The notes beneath the pieces were generated by a model. That model had not been told where the DNA came from and searched no databases. It saw only the letters and a program-made list of their open reading frames with translations. A DNA stretch of 43,112 nt from Alishewanella aestuarii B11 (GTDB lineage: Bacteria > Pseudomonadota > Gammaproteobacteria > Enterobacterales > Alteromonadaceae), in assembly GCF_000280055.1 (NCBI RefSeq), contig NZ_ALAB01000019.1, forward strand, positions 1 to 43,112. Direction: 5' to 3'. Within the stretch, counting starts at the first letter, position 1, and every line of letters begins with the position of its first letter. Below are positions 9,032-18,627 of this stretch, in pieces. Made by a program: the position numbers and the translations under genes.

Positions 9032-10098
9032 AGTTGTTGGTAACGGGTGGTGCTGGCTTTATCGGCTCTGCGGTTGTGCGTCATATTATTGATAACACAT
9101 CAAATAGTGTTATTAATGTTGATAAACTAACTTATGCGGGCAATTTGAATTCGGTAGCTAGCGTTGCTAACAACGAACGCTATGCGTTTGAACAAGCTGA
9201 TATTTGTGATGCTGCTGCCATGGCCGAAATATTTGAAACTCATCAGCCAGATGCCGTTATGCATTTAGCAGCTGAGAGCCATGTCGATCGCTCTATAGAT
9301 GGCCCGGCAACATTTATTGAAACCAATATTATTGGTACTTACACTTTACTTGAAGCAGCACGTAATTATTGGAAAGGTTTGCCAGAAGCGCGTAAACAGG
9401 CTTTTCGGTTTCATCATATCTCTACTGATGAAGTGTACGGTGATTTGCATGGTACTGACGATTTGTTTACTGAAACTACGCCTTATGCACCAAGCAGCCC
9501 TTATTCTGCCAGTAAAGCCAGTAGTGATCATTTAGTGCGCGCTTGGCAGCGTACTTATGGCTTACCGGTATTAGTCACTAACTGTTCAAACAATTACGGC
9601 CCTTACCATTTCCCAGAGAAGTTAATACCGCTGATGATTTTAAATGCGTTAGCAGGTAAGCCGCTGCCAGTTTATGGAAAAGGTAATCAGATCCGCGATT
9701 GGCTATATGTAGAAGACCATGCCAGGGCCTTATACAAGGTGGTTACTGAAGGAATTGTTGGTGAAACCTACAACATTGGTGGCCATAACGAAAAGCAAAA
9801 TATTGAAGTTGTTAAAACTATTTGCGCTATTCTCGAAGAATTAGCACCAATTCAAAATTCAACACTAAACATTCAAAACTACGAAAGCTTAATCACTTTT
9901 GTACAGGACCGCCCGGGCCACGATCTACGTTATGCCATTGACGCCAGCAAAATAGAGCACGAATTAGGCTGGAAACCAGAAGAAACCTTTGAAACGGGTT
10001 TACGCAAAACAGTGCAGTGGTATTTAAACAACAAAGACTGGTGGCTTGGTGTTCTTAACGGAAGTTACCAGCTTGAACGTTTAGGGCAGGGAGCTTAA
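9028..10098 (+). CDS. rmlB: dTDP-glucose 4,6-dehydratase
   Basis: The start at 9028 ([14 protein letters not shown]) is preferred to the ATG at 9022 because AAGGGA at 9015-9020 is correctly spaced and the ATGA overlaps the wecC stop. The 356-residue extended SDR carries [29 protein letters not shown] and catalytic Y159xxxK163 (YSASK). It makes dTDP-4-keto-6-deoxyglucose from dTDP-glucose. No rmlC or rmlD is present, so the product is not destined for rhamnose; the following fdtA-like and aminotransferase genes take it. A small Asn/Gln-rich insertion at about residues 275-285 (NSTLNIQN) comes from a degenerate AATTCAAAATTC-type repeat. Confidence 0.95.
   Translation: MKLLVTGGAGFIGSAVVRHIIDNTSNSVINVDKLTYAGNLNSVASVANNERYAFEQADICDAAAMAEIFETHQPDAVMHLAAESHVDRSIDGPATFIETNIIGTYTLLEAARNYWKGLPEARKQAFRFHHISTDEVYGDLHGTDDLFTETTPYAPSSPYSASKASSDHLVRAWQRTYGLPVLVTNCSNNYGPYHFPEKLIPLMILNALAGKPLPVYGKGNQIRDWLYVEDHARALYKVVTEGIVGETYNIGGHNEKQNIEVVKTICAILEELAPIQNSTLNIQNYESLITFVQDRPGHDLRYAIDASKIEHELGWKPEETFETGLRKTVQWYLNNKDWWLGVLNGSYQLERLGQGA
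9849..9879 (+). repeat. Short AT-rich degenerate repeat inside rmlB
   Basis: AATTCAAAATTC (9849-9860), followed shortly by ATTCAAAAC (9871-9879), is an imperfect repetition of an ATTCAAA motif. In frame it encodes QNSTLNIQN, an apparent length variant in a surface loop before the conserved [15 protein letters not shown]. It keeps the frame and probably does not affect activity. Confidence 0.5.
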
Positions 10099-10100
10099 CA

Positions 10101-10982
10101 ATGAAAGGCATTATTCTGGCAGGTGGTTCGGGCACTAGGTTATACCCCATTACGATGGGTGTCTCTAAACAATTGTTGCCTATTTATGATAAACCGATGA
10201 TTTATTATCCATTATCTGTCCTGATGCTTGCAGGTATTCGAGATATTCTAATCATCACAACACCTGAAGATCAGGCTTCATTTAAACGATTATTAAATGA
10301 TGGTTCGCAATTTGGAATCAATCTCACTTATGCTGTTCAACCAACGCCAGATGGGTTGGCACAGGCGTTTATTATAGGTGAAGATTTTATTGGCTCTGAT
10401 GATGTGTGTTTAGTCTTAGGTGACAACATATATTATGGTCAGGGATTTACACCAAAATTAAAAGAAGCCGTAAATAAAGCTAAAGAAGGAAAAGGGGCAA
10501 CAGTTTTCGGTTATCAGGTAAAGGATCCTGAACGTTTTGGCGTTGTAGAGTTTGACGCTGAAATGAAGGCGATCTCTATTGAAGAAAAACCAAAAAAGCC
10601 AAAATCGCACTTTGCTGTAACCGGACTGTATTTCTATGATAACCGTGTCGTTGATATTGCCAAGCAAGTAGAGCCTAGCGATCGAGGAGAGTTAGAAATA
10701 ACCTGCATAAATAACGCTTACCTAGCGTTGAATGAGCTCAATGTAGAGTTGCTTGGGCGGGGTTATGCTTGGTTGGATACCGGTACTCACGAGAGTTTAT
10801 TGGAAGCAGCGCAATTTGTAGAGACCATTGAAAAACGGCAAGGTTATAAAGTTGCATGTTTAGAAGAAATTGCTTTTAACCGACAATGGCTTAACAAAGA
10901 ACAATTAATAAAGACTGGTAAGTTAATGAGTAAAAATAGTTATGGTCAGTACTTACTGGAAGTCGCAGAGGGTAAATTATGA
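10101..10982 (+). CDS. rmlA: Glucose-1-phosphate thymidylyltransferase
   Basis: A 293-residue nucleotidyltransferase with the signature [20 protein letters not shown] near the N-terminus, [25 protein letters not shown], and the RmlA-type C-terminus with [18 protein letters not shown]. It condenses glucose-1-phosphate with dTTP to give dTDP-glucose, the substrate of the adjacent RmlB. It starts 2 bases after the rmlB stop and ends in an ATGA overlap with the next gene, so the block from 9028 to 13734 is a tight functional unit. Confidence 0.95.
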   Translation: MKGIILAGGSGTRLYPITMGVSKQLLPIYDKPMIYYPLSVLMLAGIRDILIITTPEDQASFKRLLNDGSQFGINLTYAVQPTPDGLAQAFIIGEDFIGSDDVCLVLGDNIYYGQGFTPKLKEAVNKAKEGKGATVFGYQVKDPERFGVVEFDAEMKAISIEEKPKKPKSHFAVTGLYFYDNRVVDIAKQVEPSDRGELEITCINNAYLALNELNVELLGRGYAWLDTGTHESLLEAAQFVETIEKRQGYKVACLEEIAFNRQWLNKEQLIKTGKLMSKNSYGQYLLEVAEGKL

Positions 10983-11380
10983 GTCTTGTCAAATTAATAG
11001 ATTTACCCTCATTAGGCGATGAACGTGGTTCATTAGTTGCTATAGAATCATTAAGTAATGTCCCTTTTGAAATACAAAGGGTGTACTACATTTTTGGAAC
11101 TGAGAAGGGAATTTCTCGTGGCTTTCATGCCCATAAGAATCTGCAGCAACTGGCGATTTGTGTTGCCGGTAAATGCCGAATGCTTTTAGATGATGGAAAA
11201 ACTAAGGAGTCAGTTTGGCTTACATCACCTAAGCAGGCTTTGATAATCGGCGAGAACATTTGGCGTGAGATGCACGACTTTAGTGATGATTGCGTTCTGT
11301 TAGTATTAGCTAGCCAACATTACGATGAGAATGATTATATTCGTGATTACAGTGAGTTTTTGAGGTACGTAAAATGCTAA
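10979..11380 (+). CDS. fdtA: dTDP-4-keto-6-deoxyhexose 3,4-ketoisomerase (FdtA/QdtA family)
   Basis: A 133-residue single-cupin protein of the WxcM-like sugar 3,4-ketoisomerase family. The paired histidines H50 and H52 ([10 protein letters not shown]) match the catalytic His pair of this family. It moves the keto group from C4 to C3 of the RmlB product so that a PLP enzyme can aminate C3. The N-terminal [10 protein letters not shown] reads more like FdtA (galacto product, leading to D-Fuc3N) than QdtA (gluco product, Qui3N); this is from memory of the two enzymes, so galacto versus gluco is moderate confidence only. Confidence 0.85.
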   Translation: MSLVKLIDLPSLGDERGSLVAIESLSNVPFEIQRVYYIFGTEKGISRGFHAHKNLQQLAICVAGKCRMLLDDGKTKESVWLTSPKQALIIGENIWREMHDFSDDCVLLVLASQHYDENDYIRDYSEFLRYVKC

Positions 11381-11892
11381 GCTTAAAATCCATACGTTTA
11401 CGACTTGTAGAGCCAAGTGATGCAGAATTTATATTGAAACTTCGGTTAGATGAAAGATATAACAACTTTCTCTCTAAAGTCGATAATGATATCGAGTCTC
11501 AACGCCGTTGGATAATTAATTATAAAAAGGACGAAGCTGATAAGCGTCAATTCTATTTTATTATAGAGCGCCAAGACGGTACGCCATGTGGAACAGTAAG
11601 AATTTATGATTTAAAAGCAGACTCATTTTGCTGGGGAAGCTGGATTTTAAACGAGCATAAAACACGTTATGCTGCAATTGAGAGTGCGTTATTAGTTTAT
11701 CAATATGGTTTTGATTTTTTAGGGTTTAGAAAATGCCACTTTGATGTAATGAAAGGTAACTCTAAGGTTGCAGATTTTCATAAAAAATTTGGTGCTATAA
11801 TTGTTTCTGAAGATAATGATAATCACTATTTTGAAATAACCAAAGAAAGCGTTGATAAAATGGCTGTGAAATTTAAGGATTTGATTGGATGA
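11374..11892 (+). CDS. GNAT-family N-acyltransferase, probable amino-sugar acylase
   Basis: A 172-residue GNAT protein of the RimJ/RimL-like type: IRLRLVEPSDAEFILKLR at the start, a WILNEHKTRYAAIESALLVYQYGF core, and KGNSKVADFHKKFGA in the acyl-CoA-binding half. It lies between the ketoisomerase and the PhaB-like reductase with ATG-overlap junctions on both sides, so it very probably acylates the 3-amino group of the dTDP-linked sugar. The usual Fdt/Qdt acetyltransferases (FdtC, QdtC) are left-handed beta-helix or other folds, so a GNAT here is a variant. Donor identity, acetyl-CoA versus 3-hydroxybutyryl-CoA, is inference. Confidence 0.75.
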   Translation: MLSLKSIRLRLVEPSDAEFILKLRLDERYNNFLSKVDNDIESQRRWIINYKKDEADKRQFYFIIERQDGTPCGTVRIYDLKADSFCWGSWILNEHKTRYAAIESALLVYQYGFDFLGFRKCHFDVMKGNSKVADFHKKFGAIIVSEDNDNHYFEITKESVDKMAVKFKDLIG

Positions 11893-12596
11893 GAAATGTG
11901 TTGGTTACCGGCGGTTCAAGAGGAATCGGTAAAGCCATCGTCGAATATTTGATTGAACAAAACTACAGAGTCGTTTTTACCTATAAAAACGCGTTACCTG
12001 AAGATTTCCCTGCCGCAGCTATAGCAATGAAGCTAGATATGACAGAAGTAGCGCACTGTGAAAGTTTGTTGGAACAACTTGAAGAACAAAATTTGTATCC
12101 TGAGATTTTAATTAATAATGCTGGCATTACTGCTGATGCAATGTTTCATAAAATGACGGCACAACAGTTTTCAGAAGTAATTAATACCAACCTTATTTCT
12201 ATTTTTAATATTACCCAGCCAGTTTATATCAAAATGCGGGAGAAAGGCTTTGGCCGTATTGTAAATATTTCTTCGATTAATGCAAGAAAAGGTCAAATTG
12301 GGCAAACAAATTACTGTGCATCGAAAGCGGGTATACAGGGTTTTACTAAAGCCCTGGCATTAGAGGGGGCAAAATTTGGCGTGACAGTAAATTCGGTCTC
12401 CCCCGGTTATATAGAAACAGATATGGTGATGAAAATAAGAGAGGATATCAGGGCTAACCTGATTAAGGATATACCTGCAGGCCGTTTTGGAAAACCAAAA
12501 GAAGTTGCTCGAGTAGTGGGATTTTTAATAGCTGATGAGTCTGACTATATTACAGGTGTAAATTACGACATTAACGGTGCAATGCATTTAAGTTAA
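11889..12596 (+). CDS. PhaB/FabG-like short-chain reductase, predicted acetoacetyl-CoA reductase
   Basis: A 235-residue classical SDR: TGGSRGIG (7-14), NNAG (76-79), catalytic S129, Y142 and K146 (YCASK). The stretch NISSINARKGQIGQTNY and the later SPGYIETDMV with C-terminal NGAMHLS resemble PhaB acetoacetyl-CoA reductases more closely than housekeeping FabG. It is embedded between a GNAT acyltransferase and the aminotransferase of a 3-amino-sugar pathway, so it may make (R)-3-hydroxybutyryl-CoA (or -ACP) as the acyl donor. The sequence shows an SDR; the substrate is inferred from resemblance and position. Confidence 0.7.
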   Translation: MRNVLVTGGSRGIGKAIVEYLIEQNYRVVFTYKNALPEDFPAAAIAMKLDMTEVAHCESLLEQLEEQNLYPEILINNAGITADAMFHKMTAQQFSEVINTNLISIFNITQPVYIKMREKGFGRIVNISSINARKGQIGQTNYCASKAGIQGFTKALALEGAKFGVTVNSVSPGYIETDMVMKIREDIRANLIKDIPAGRFGKPKEVARVVGFLIADESDYITGVNYDINGAMHLS

Positions 12597-12612
12597 AGAT
12601 GGATAAGATAAA

Positions 12613-13734
12613 ATGATTAATTTTTTGGATTTAAAAGCAATTAATGCCCAATACCGCCAAGAACTTATAGAAGCATGTACATCAGTAATAGATTCTGGTT
12701 GGTATATTCAAGGTGTTGAAGTTCAAAAATTTGAAAAGGAATTTGCCGCTTACTGTGGAACTGAACATTGTATCGGTGTTGCTAATGGTTTAGATGCTTT
12801 GATTCTAGTGTTTCGAGCTTGGAAGGAGCTTGGTAAGTTAAAAGAAGGGGACGAAGTTATAGTTCCTGCGAATACTTACATTGCAAGTATTCTTGCTGTA
12901 ACAGAGAACAAACTAAAGCCTATACTTGTTGAGCCAGACCCACAAACTTTTAATATTTGCCCCACCAAAATACGCGAGGCGATCAGCAAGAACACAAAAG
13001 CCATCCTTGCTGTGCATTTATACGGTCAGTTAGCTGCTATGCCTGAAATTATGGCGCTCGCAACAGAACACGATTTATTAGTGTTAGAAGACTCTGCTCA
13101 GGCACATGGTGCTGAAATTAATGGAAAACGGGCTGGAAACTGGGGCCATGCTTCTGGATTTAGCTTTTATCCGGGTAAAAATTTAGGGGCGTTAGGTGAC
13201 GCTGGTGCTGTTACTACAAATGATGCTGAACTGGCGAAAGTATTACGTGCGTTAAGTAACTACGGCAGTCATAAAAAGTATGAAAATTTATATCAGGGTG
13301 TTAATAGCAGACTAGACGAAATTCAAGCTGCGATGCTAAGAGTAAAGTTAAAATATTTAGATAATGAAACTCATCGTCGTAGAGAAATTGCTACTAGCTT
13401 TGCAAAAAAAATAGAAAATCCCCTGTTATCATTGCCAATTAATTTTGATAGCGTTAATATTAATTTATCTAACCATGTATTCCACTTGTTTGTTTTACGA
13501 ACTGCTAAGCGTGACGAGTTACAGAATTACCTAATCAAAAATGGGATTCAAACTGTTATACATTATCCAATTCCTCCTCATAAACAAAAAGCATATTTCG
13601 AAAATAAAATTTCAGGTATTTTTTTACCCATAACAGAGCTAATACATAAAGAAGTGATAAGTATCCCAATTAGTCCTGTTATGACTGATGAGCAGGTGCA
13701 GTTTGTAATCGATGTTTTAAATAAGTTTTCATGA
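12613..13734 (+). CDS. fdtB: DegT/DnrJ/EryC1/StrS sugar aminotransferase (FdtB/QdtB-like)
   Basis: A 373-residue PLP enzyme starting [21 protein letters not shown]-binding Lys189 lies in [19 protein letters not shown], with D160 in [12 protein letters not shown] and GVANGLDAL upstream. [17 protein letters not shown] is typical of 3-aminotransferases acting on 3-keto-6-deoxy dTDP sugars. Together with the ketoisomerase at 10979 it should give dTDP-3-amino-3,6-dideoxy-D-galactose or -glucose. A 16-base gap separates it from the SDR gene and it overlaps wzx as ATGA. An A8 run at 13404-13411 lies inside the gene. Confidence 0.88.
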   Translation: MINFLDLKAINAQYRQELIEACTSVIDSGWYIQGVEVQKFEKEFAAYCGTEHCIGVANGLDALILVFRAWKELGKLKEGDEVIVPANTYIASILAVTENKLKPILVEPDPQTFNICPTKIREAISKNTKAILAVHLYGQLAAMPEIMALATEHDLLVLEDSAQAHGAEINGKRAGNWGHASGFSFYPGKNLGALGDAGAVTTNDAELAKVLRALSNYGSHKKYENLYQGVNSRLDEIQAAMLRVKLKYLDNETHRRREIATSFAKKIENPLLSLPINFDSVNINLSNHVFHLFVLRTAKRDELQNYLIKNGIQTVIHYPIPPHKQKAYFENKISGIFLPITELIHKEVISIPISPVMTDEQVQFVIDVLNKFS

Positions 13735-15008
13735 ATTTAGCTAGAACATCACTTTTAAGCTTTATCGCAACAATAATTAAGATGCTATCGGCTTTGATTA
13801 TTAACAAAGCCTTAGCAGTTATAGTCGGTCCTTCAGGTTTGGCATTTGTTGCGCAATTTCAAAGCTTCATTCAAATTTCTCAAGCAATAGGCCAGTGTGC
13901 AATTAATAATGGGATTACCAGATATACTGCAGAATATGCAACAGATAAAGAAAATTTAAGAAAAATAATATCAACAGCGCTATGTTTGAGTCTAATCTCT
14001 TCGATTATAACAGGTGTTTTAATAGTAATTATCTCAAAATATCTTTCAATTTACTTTTTAAAGTCGACGGATTACACATCAATAGTAGCCCTTTTTGGCT
14101 TTTTTCTTGCCTTTTTTGTTTTAAATAATTTTTTGTTATCAATACTAAATGGTTTAAAAGAGATTGGTTTATGGGTAAAAATTAATATTACACAAAGTGT
14201 GGTTTCTTTGCTTTTAACCCTGTTATTAATAACAGGGTTTGGTTTAAAAGGAGCCTTGCTTTCAATAGTCCTTACTCAATCCTTGGTATTGTTTTTAGCT
14301 ATATTTTACATTTATAATCACGCGGTCATTAACAGAGATATATTAACCATAAATTTTTATTTTCCTGAATTTAAAAAGTTATCCAGTTACATATTAATGG
14401 GGTTAACTACAGCCATAATTGTACCCTTATCACATGTAATTCTAAGAGAGTCGATAGTATTAAGACTAGACTGGGTTGCAGCTGGGAACTGGCAGGCAAT
14501 ATGGTATATTTCTTCGATGTATTTAGGTTTGATTTCAACAGTTATAGGTGTTTATTATCTGCCTAGAATCTCAGAAATTAAAGACTTCAAAACCCTAGTT
14601 AACGAGCTAGCGAATGGATATAAAATTTTAGTTCCATTTATGTTTATTTTGTGTTTGTGCATATTTCACTTGAGAGAATTCATAATTAGTATACTCTTTA
14701 GTGATAGTTTTAGTAAAGTCGCTGATCTATTCATGTGGCAGCTTATTGGTGATTTTATTAAAATGATGTCATGGTTGATCGCTTATATAATGATAGCTAA
14801 ATCGCTTGTGAGATCATTTATTTTTTCTGAAATATTTTTCTCTATGACCTTTTGCGTGATAACATTTTACTTAATACCTATTCATGGATTGGTTGGTGTT
14901 ACGATAGCATATGCTTTGAACTATACACTGTACTTCTTGTTTGTGGCTGTAGCTGTATACATAAACAGGGAAAATATGTTTTCTAATTTAAGGGAAAATA
15001 ATAATTGA
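13731..15008 (+). CDS. wzx: Wzx O-unit flippase (WzxE-like)
   Basis: A 425-residue very hydrophobic protein with about 12 predicted membrane segments, of the polysaccharide-transporter type. The N-terminal [20 protein letters not shown] and the pattern [12 protein letters not shown] resemble WzxE-type translocases. It should flip the undecaprenyl-diphosphate-linked unit to the periplasm. AT-rich, as is typical for wzx. The stop (TGA at 15006-15008) overlaps the next gene, which appears to start with TTG. Confidence 0.9.
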   Translation: MNLARTSLLSFIATIIKMLSALIINKALAVIVGPSGLAFVAQFQSFIQISQAIGQCAINNGITRYTAEYATDKENLRKIISTALCLSLISSIITGVLIVIISKYLSIYFLKSTDYTSIVALFGFFLAFFVLNNFLLSILNGLKEIGLWVKINITQSVVSLLLTLLLITGFGLKGALLSIVLTQSLVLFLAIFYIYNHAVINRDILTINFYFPEFKKLSSYILMGLTTAIIVPLSHVILRESIVLRLDWVAAGNWQAIWYISSMYLGLISTVIGVYYLPRISEIKDFKTLVNELANGYKILVPFMFILCLCIFHLREFIISILFSDSFSKVADLFMWQLIGDFIKMMSWLIAYIMIAKSLVRSFIFSEIFFSMTFCVITFYLIPIHGLVGVTIAYALNYTLYFLFVAVAVYINRENMFSNLRENNN

Positions 15009-16255
15009 GAATTTATTTTTTCTACGACTCTGAAAATATTGGTGGTGCTCAATTACTCTTAGCAAGAGTACTTACTTTTTTTATGCAGTCAGGTTTGTTT
15101 GTTGGTCTAGTAACTAGAAAACGTTCAGTTGAAGAAATATTTATTTATAAGTATTTAGTAGAATTTGGTTATAATAACGTTGATGTTTTGAATATAAATT
15201 CAGACTCAGATTCGAGTGTTGTCACAAATTCAGATGTAATTGTAACGCCGCTTTCAAACTTGCATGATTTAGCGAAGTTTAAATTTATTAACAATCCGAG
15301 AGTTTTTCTATGGGATATGCATCCCTATAATCTTGTTGAAATACATTCTTTTTCACTTTTTTATAAAAAACGCTTTCTTTCAGGTTTTTTTAAACTTATT
15401 GAATATAAAGCTTTCAATAGAGTCAAAGAAATAGCGCTTACTTTAAGTTTTAAAGACTCAATCTATTTCATGTGCAAAATGAATTACAATTTCAATAATG
15501 AGATCTACGGAGTAAATTTCAAATATAACCTTCTTCCAATATTTTCTGGTGTTGAAGATTACACAGGTAATACCTTATTACGAAGCATTGCTAATGTTAA
15601 TGAAAGTCGTAAGTTAAGTATTATATGGGTTAGCAGGCTTGATGATGATAAAGTGAAAATTCTCAATTTAATAATAAATGACATTAAAAATTTTGTGACT
15701 AGTTCATCTATTGATATTGCTTTGCATATTGTCGGAAGCGGAAATGCTGAGTCATTCATTATTAAACCTGAAAATTTTGAAGTGATTCATACTGGTATAA
15801 TTAGCGGTACTGAATTAAATAATTATGTTCATTCATATATAGATATTGGTATATCAGTAGGGACTGCAGCGCTAGACTTAGCACTCATGAAAATACCTGT
15901 TATACTTGCACCTGGAGCAGATGCTTATAACTTCTACAGGTTTAAAAATAAGAAATATAAATTTCTTTATGAGATCAATGGTTTTGATGTTGCTGTTGAA
16001 CGGTATCACTCTAGTAGCACATTTAGTCTAAGTGAAATTCTTAATTCCTTAATGTCTTCTTATGAGCTTTTCTCTAAAAAAACACTTTCTTATGCGATTT
16101 TGAATCATACTTTAACCGCAAATTCAGATAAAGTTCTTTCTGCTATTACGAGTTCAAAGGGCAGACTTTCTGATGTTGTAGCATTAAATGATCTTGATTT
16201 TATTAGTCGAGTTCTTGCCTCGCTTAAAGCTTTATTTAAAAGGCTTTTGCGATGA
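15005..16255 (+). CDS. Glycosyltransferase, divergent GT-B fold (TTG start)
   Basis: A 416-residue protein starting [23 protein letters not shown], a GT4-like N-terminus (the GGAQ loop), with WVSRLDDDKVKILN in the middle and ISVGTAALDLALMKIPVILAP near the C-terminus in the position of the nucleotide-sugar-binding EX7E region. The EX7E glutamates are not obvious, so it is a divergent member. The start appears to be TTG at 15005, overlapping the wzx stop, with AGGGA at 14991-14995 at good spacing. Probably adds one sugar to the unit on the cytoplasmic side. Donor unknown. Confidence 0.72.
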   Translation: MRIYFFYDSENIGGAQLLLARVLTFFMQSGLFVGLVTRKRSVEEIFIYKYLVEFGYNNVDVLNINSDSDSSVVTNSDVIVTPLSNLHDLAKFKFINNPRVFLWDMHPYNLVEIHSFSLFYKKRFLSGFFKLIEYKAFNRVKEIALTLSFKDSIYFMCKMNYNFNNEIYGVNFKYNLLPIFSGVEDYTGNTLLRSIANVNESRKLSIIWVSRLDDDKVKILNLIINDIKNFVTSSSIDIALHIVGSGNAESFIIKPENFEVIHTGIISGTELNNYVHSYIDIGISVGTAALDLALMKIPVILAPGADAYNFYRFKNKKYKFLYEINGFDVAVERYHSSSTFSLSEILNSLMSSYELFSKKTLSYAILNHTLTANSDKVLSAITSSKGRLSDVVALNDLDFISRVLASLKALFKRLLR

Positions 16256-17475
16256 GGGTATACTTGTCTCACTTATCTTACTTACTAAAGTATAAAACAT
16301 ACACCACAGTGTTTTATTTATCACTGATGTCTGTTCCAATATATTTTACTTTTGCGAGTGTTTTTGGTATTGCAAATGTTGAAGGTGAAACTACTATTTA
16401 TTTCACATTATTCGTTTTATTAATTTTTTTTACTCAATTGCTCCTTTACTTTTTTACCTTATTAAAGGGTTCAATTTTAAGAAGCGAACTTTTTCTACTG
16501 TTGTTTATATTTTTATTAATTTCTCTCAGTTTTGGTATTGGTGTATTTTATGACTTAAAATTGGATAATTTTTACCTGTTTATTATAATGGGCATCACAG
16601 GTTTCTTATTGTACTTTTCTTCTGTAAAAATTTACTCTTTCAAAAATATTAGTTTGGATACATATTATTTAAGTTTATTTTTTTCGTGGCTGTTTATTTT
16701 TGCAATTTTTAAAGTTTTCACAGTGTCTGAAATTTTTAGTGACATAAACTTAGGCGGTGCTACATATCAAACAATATCCTACACAGCTGTATTGCTGTTT
16801 GGTTTATTACTTTTTTTGTTACCAAACACCTGTAAAAATAAGATTTTTTGCCTTGTTTTATATTTTTTGAATTTCATAACACTTGTTTCTCTTTCGTTTA
16901 TAATGTTTCTTGGTGGTAGCAAAGGTGCATTTTTAGTATTTGTTTTATATTTGTTTTATTTTTTTATATTAAAATTTAGAATTTTGACACTTTTGAGTTG
17001 GCTAGCTATCGGTATGTCTTTGGCGATGCTAGGTTCAATCATCACATATGATATTTCAATCTTTGAAGTTGGCTTTAATCGAATATTGGCTTTTTTTGAC
17101 CCCGATATTAGTATGTCTGAGAGGGCAACCGGTAGAGATTCTTATTACCAAAATTTTCTAACGCTATTTGAAGAGTCACCTTTTTTTGGTTATGGCTTAC
17201 TATCATCAAATGGTTACGTCAGCAATTCACACAATTTATTTACTATGTTCATGCTTCAGTTTGGCTTTTTCGGTGTTATAAAGTCAGTATTTATCATACT
17301 GCTTTTGCTAATAACAGTTTTAAAAATTGACTTTAAAAGAAATTTATTTTTCGGCGTTTTACTTGTTCATGTCTTTGTCATGCTGATGTTTTCTGGGCAG
17401 TATTTTTCAACATTATTGTACTGGTTTGTTTTATCTTTTATGGTCGATAACCTATTTCGTGAGCATTCAACATGA
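16252..17475 (+). CDS. wzy: Wzy O-antigen polymerase
   Basis: A 407-residue, very AT-rich gene for a protein of about 10-12 membrane segments. A large periplasmic loop near the C-terminus holds RATGRDSYYQNFLTLFEESP and YGLLSSNGYVSNSHNLF; the SHN and surrounding Gly-rich sequence fit the Wzy/WaaL ligase-polymerase superfamily. Wzy joins flipped units into chains at the periplasmic face. Wzx, Wzy and Wzz in the same locus establish a Wzy-dependent route. Gene junctions on both sides are ATGA overlaps. Confidence 0.85.
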   Translation: MRVYLSHLSYLLKYKTYTTVFYLSLMSVPIYFTFASVFGIANVEGETTIYFTLFVLLIFFTQLLLYFFTLLKGSILRSELFLLLFIFLLISLSFGIGVFYDLKLDNFYLFIIMGITGFLLYFSSVKIYSFKNISLDTYYLSLFFSWLFIFAIFKVFTVSEIFSDINLGGATYQTISYTAVLLFGLLLFLLPNTCKNKIFCLVLYFLNFITLVSLSFIMFLGGSKGAFLVFVLYLFYFFILKFRILTLLSWLAIGMSLAMLGSIITYDISIFEVGFNRILAFFDPDISMSERATGRDSYYQNFLTLFEESPFFGYGLLSSNGYVSNSHNLFTMFMLQFGFFGVIKSVFIILLLLITVLKIDFKRNLFFGVLLVHVFVMLMFSGQYFSTLLYWFVLSFMVDNLFREHST

Positions 17476-18617
17476 CAAGTTTAAATGAAAAAAAGACTAA
17501 GGTATTGGTGGTGACTAATCTTTTACCTCATTATCAAATTGATTTTTTTAACTACTTAAAATCAAATTACTGTGATGTTGATCTAATAGTTGCAGCTGAT
17601 ATTGAAACAAATGATCCACTTAATTTTTACAATAAAAAAGCCATTAATTTTGAAGTTGTCAATAACAAAATGTACTTTATAAAAGGGCTAATATTTCGTA
17701 GAGGAGTATTAGAGCTTATAAATAAAATAAAACCCGATAAATTAATAATATACGCTAATCCACGTGAATTGAGTTTATCATTTTTGATGTTGCTCTTGAA
17801 ACTAAGAGGTGTAGAATTTTACATTCATGGAATGTTTCATCGCATTGGTGGACAAAAATTTTACTCAAGTCTTTACTATAGATTATCTTCTTTTCTTGCC
17901 AAAAAAGTATTTGTTTACAGTAGGAAAGGAGCAGAAGTCTTGCTCGCCTTGGGCGTAGACTATAGTAAAATAAATGTAATAGGGACTGCAATTGACGAAA
18001 CAGTCTCACTAACTGAGGCTGAATTAATAAACGAAACACAGCTCAATGATTTTAAGGTTTCAAATTCTCTTATCAATCGAAAAATCGCTTTGCAAGTTGT
18101 TAGATTATCTTCTATAAAGCAGCCTGAGTTAATAGTCGAAGTCGCAGCATTATTAAAATCAGAATTTCCAGAAATACTTTTTGTTTTAATAGGTGGCGGT
18201 GAGTTATACAACGATATTAGGAATAAAATAGATTTTCTCGGCCTTCAAGATAATGTTTTAATGCTAGGCCCGATTTATGATAAGCAGGAACTTTCACTTT
18301 GGTTTAAATCGGCATCTGTTTTTGTGATTCCAACTTGTATAGGCCTGAGTGCACACCATGCAATGTCTTATGGTTTGCCAGTGATAACTGATGATAACCT
18401 TTTAAATCAAGCATCTGAATTCGATATACTATCTGATGGTTTGAATTCCATTATATATAAAAGCGGATCTATTAAGGATTTTGCAAATGCAATTGTACAG
18501 GTCTTGCATGATGAAGACTATCGATTGTCCCTTTCACTCAACGCTTTAGCTACTGTTAAAGTTAAGCACAGCTTAGCCAATAAAGCCAGAAATTATTACC
18601 GTGCTTTATTTTCATGA
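17472..18617 (+). CDS. Glycosyltransferase family 4-like
   Basis: A 381-residue GT-B protein. The N-terminal part holds VLVVTNLLPHYQIDFFNYL and a cytoplasmic fold with IYANPRELSLSF; the C-terminal domain has LQVVRLSSIKQPELIVEVA, VLIGGGELYNDI and VFVIPTCIGLSAHHAMSYGLPVIT. The last segment occupies the EX7E site but with substitutions (I-G-L-S-A-H-H-A-M), so metal-independent GT4 catalysis may be modified. Probably transfers one of the amino sugars made by the locus. Acceptor and donor cannot be read from sequence. Confidence 0.75.
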   Translation: MTSLNEKKTKVLVVTNLLPHYQIDFFNYLKSNYCDVDLIVAADIETNDPLNFYNKKAINFEVVNNKMYFIKGLIFRRGVLELINKIKPDKLIIYANPRELSLSFLMLLLKLRGVEFYIHGMFHRIGGQKFYSSLYYRLSSFLAKKVFVYSRKGAEVLLALGVDYSKINVIGTAIDETVSLTEAELINETQLNDFKVSNSLINRKIALQVVRLSSIKQPELIVEVAALLKSEFPEILFVLIGGGELYNDIRNKIDFLGLQDNVLMLGPIYDKQELSLWFKSASVFVIPTCIGLSAHHAMSYGLPVITDDNLLNQASEFDILSDGLNSIIYKSGSIKDFANAIVQVLHDEDYRLSLSLNALATVKVKHSLANKARNYYRALFS

Positions 18618-18627
18618 AGGTTCTTTT

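Noticed and set aside
9299..9535. Out-of-frame open frames within rmlB on both strands
   Set aside because: They lie wholly inside a clear rmlB and show no family signature.
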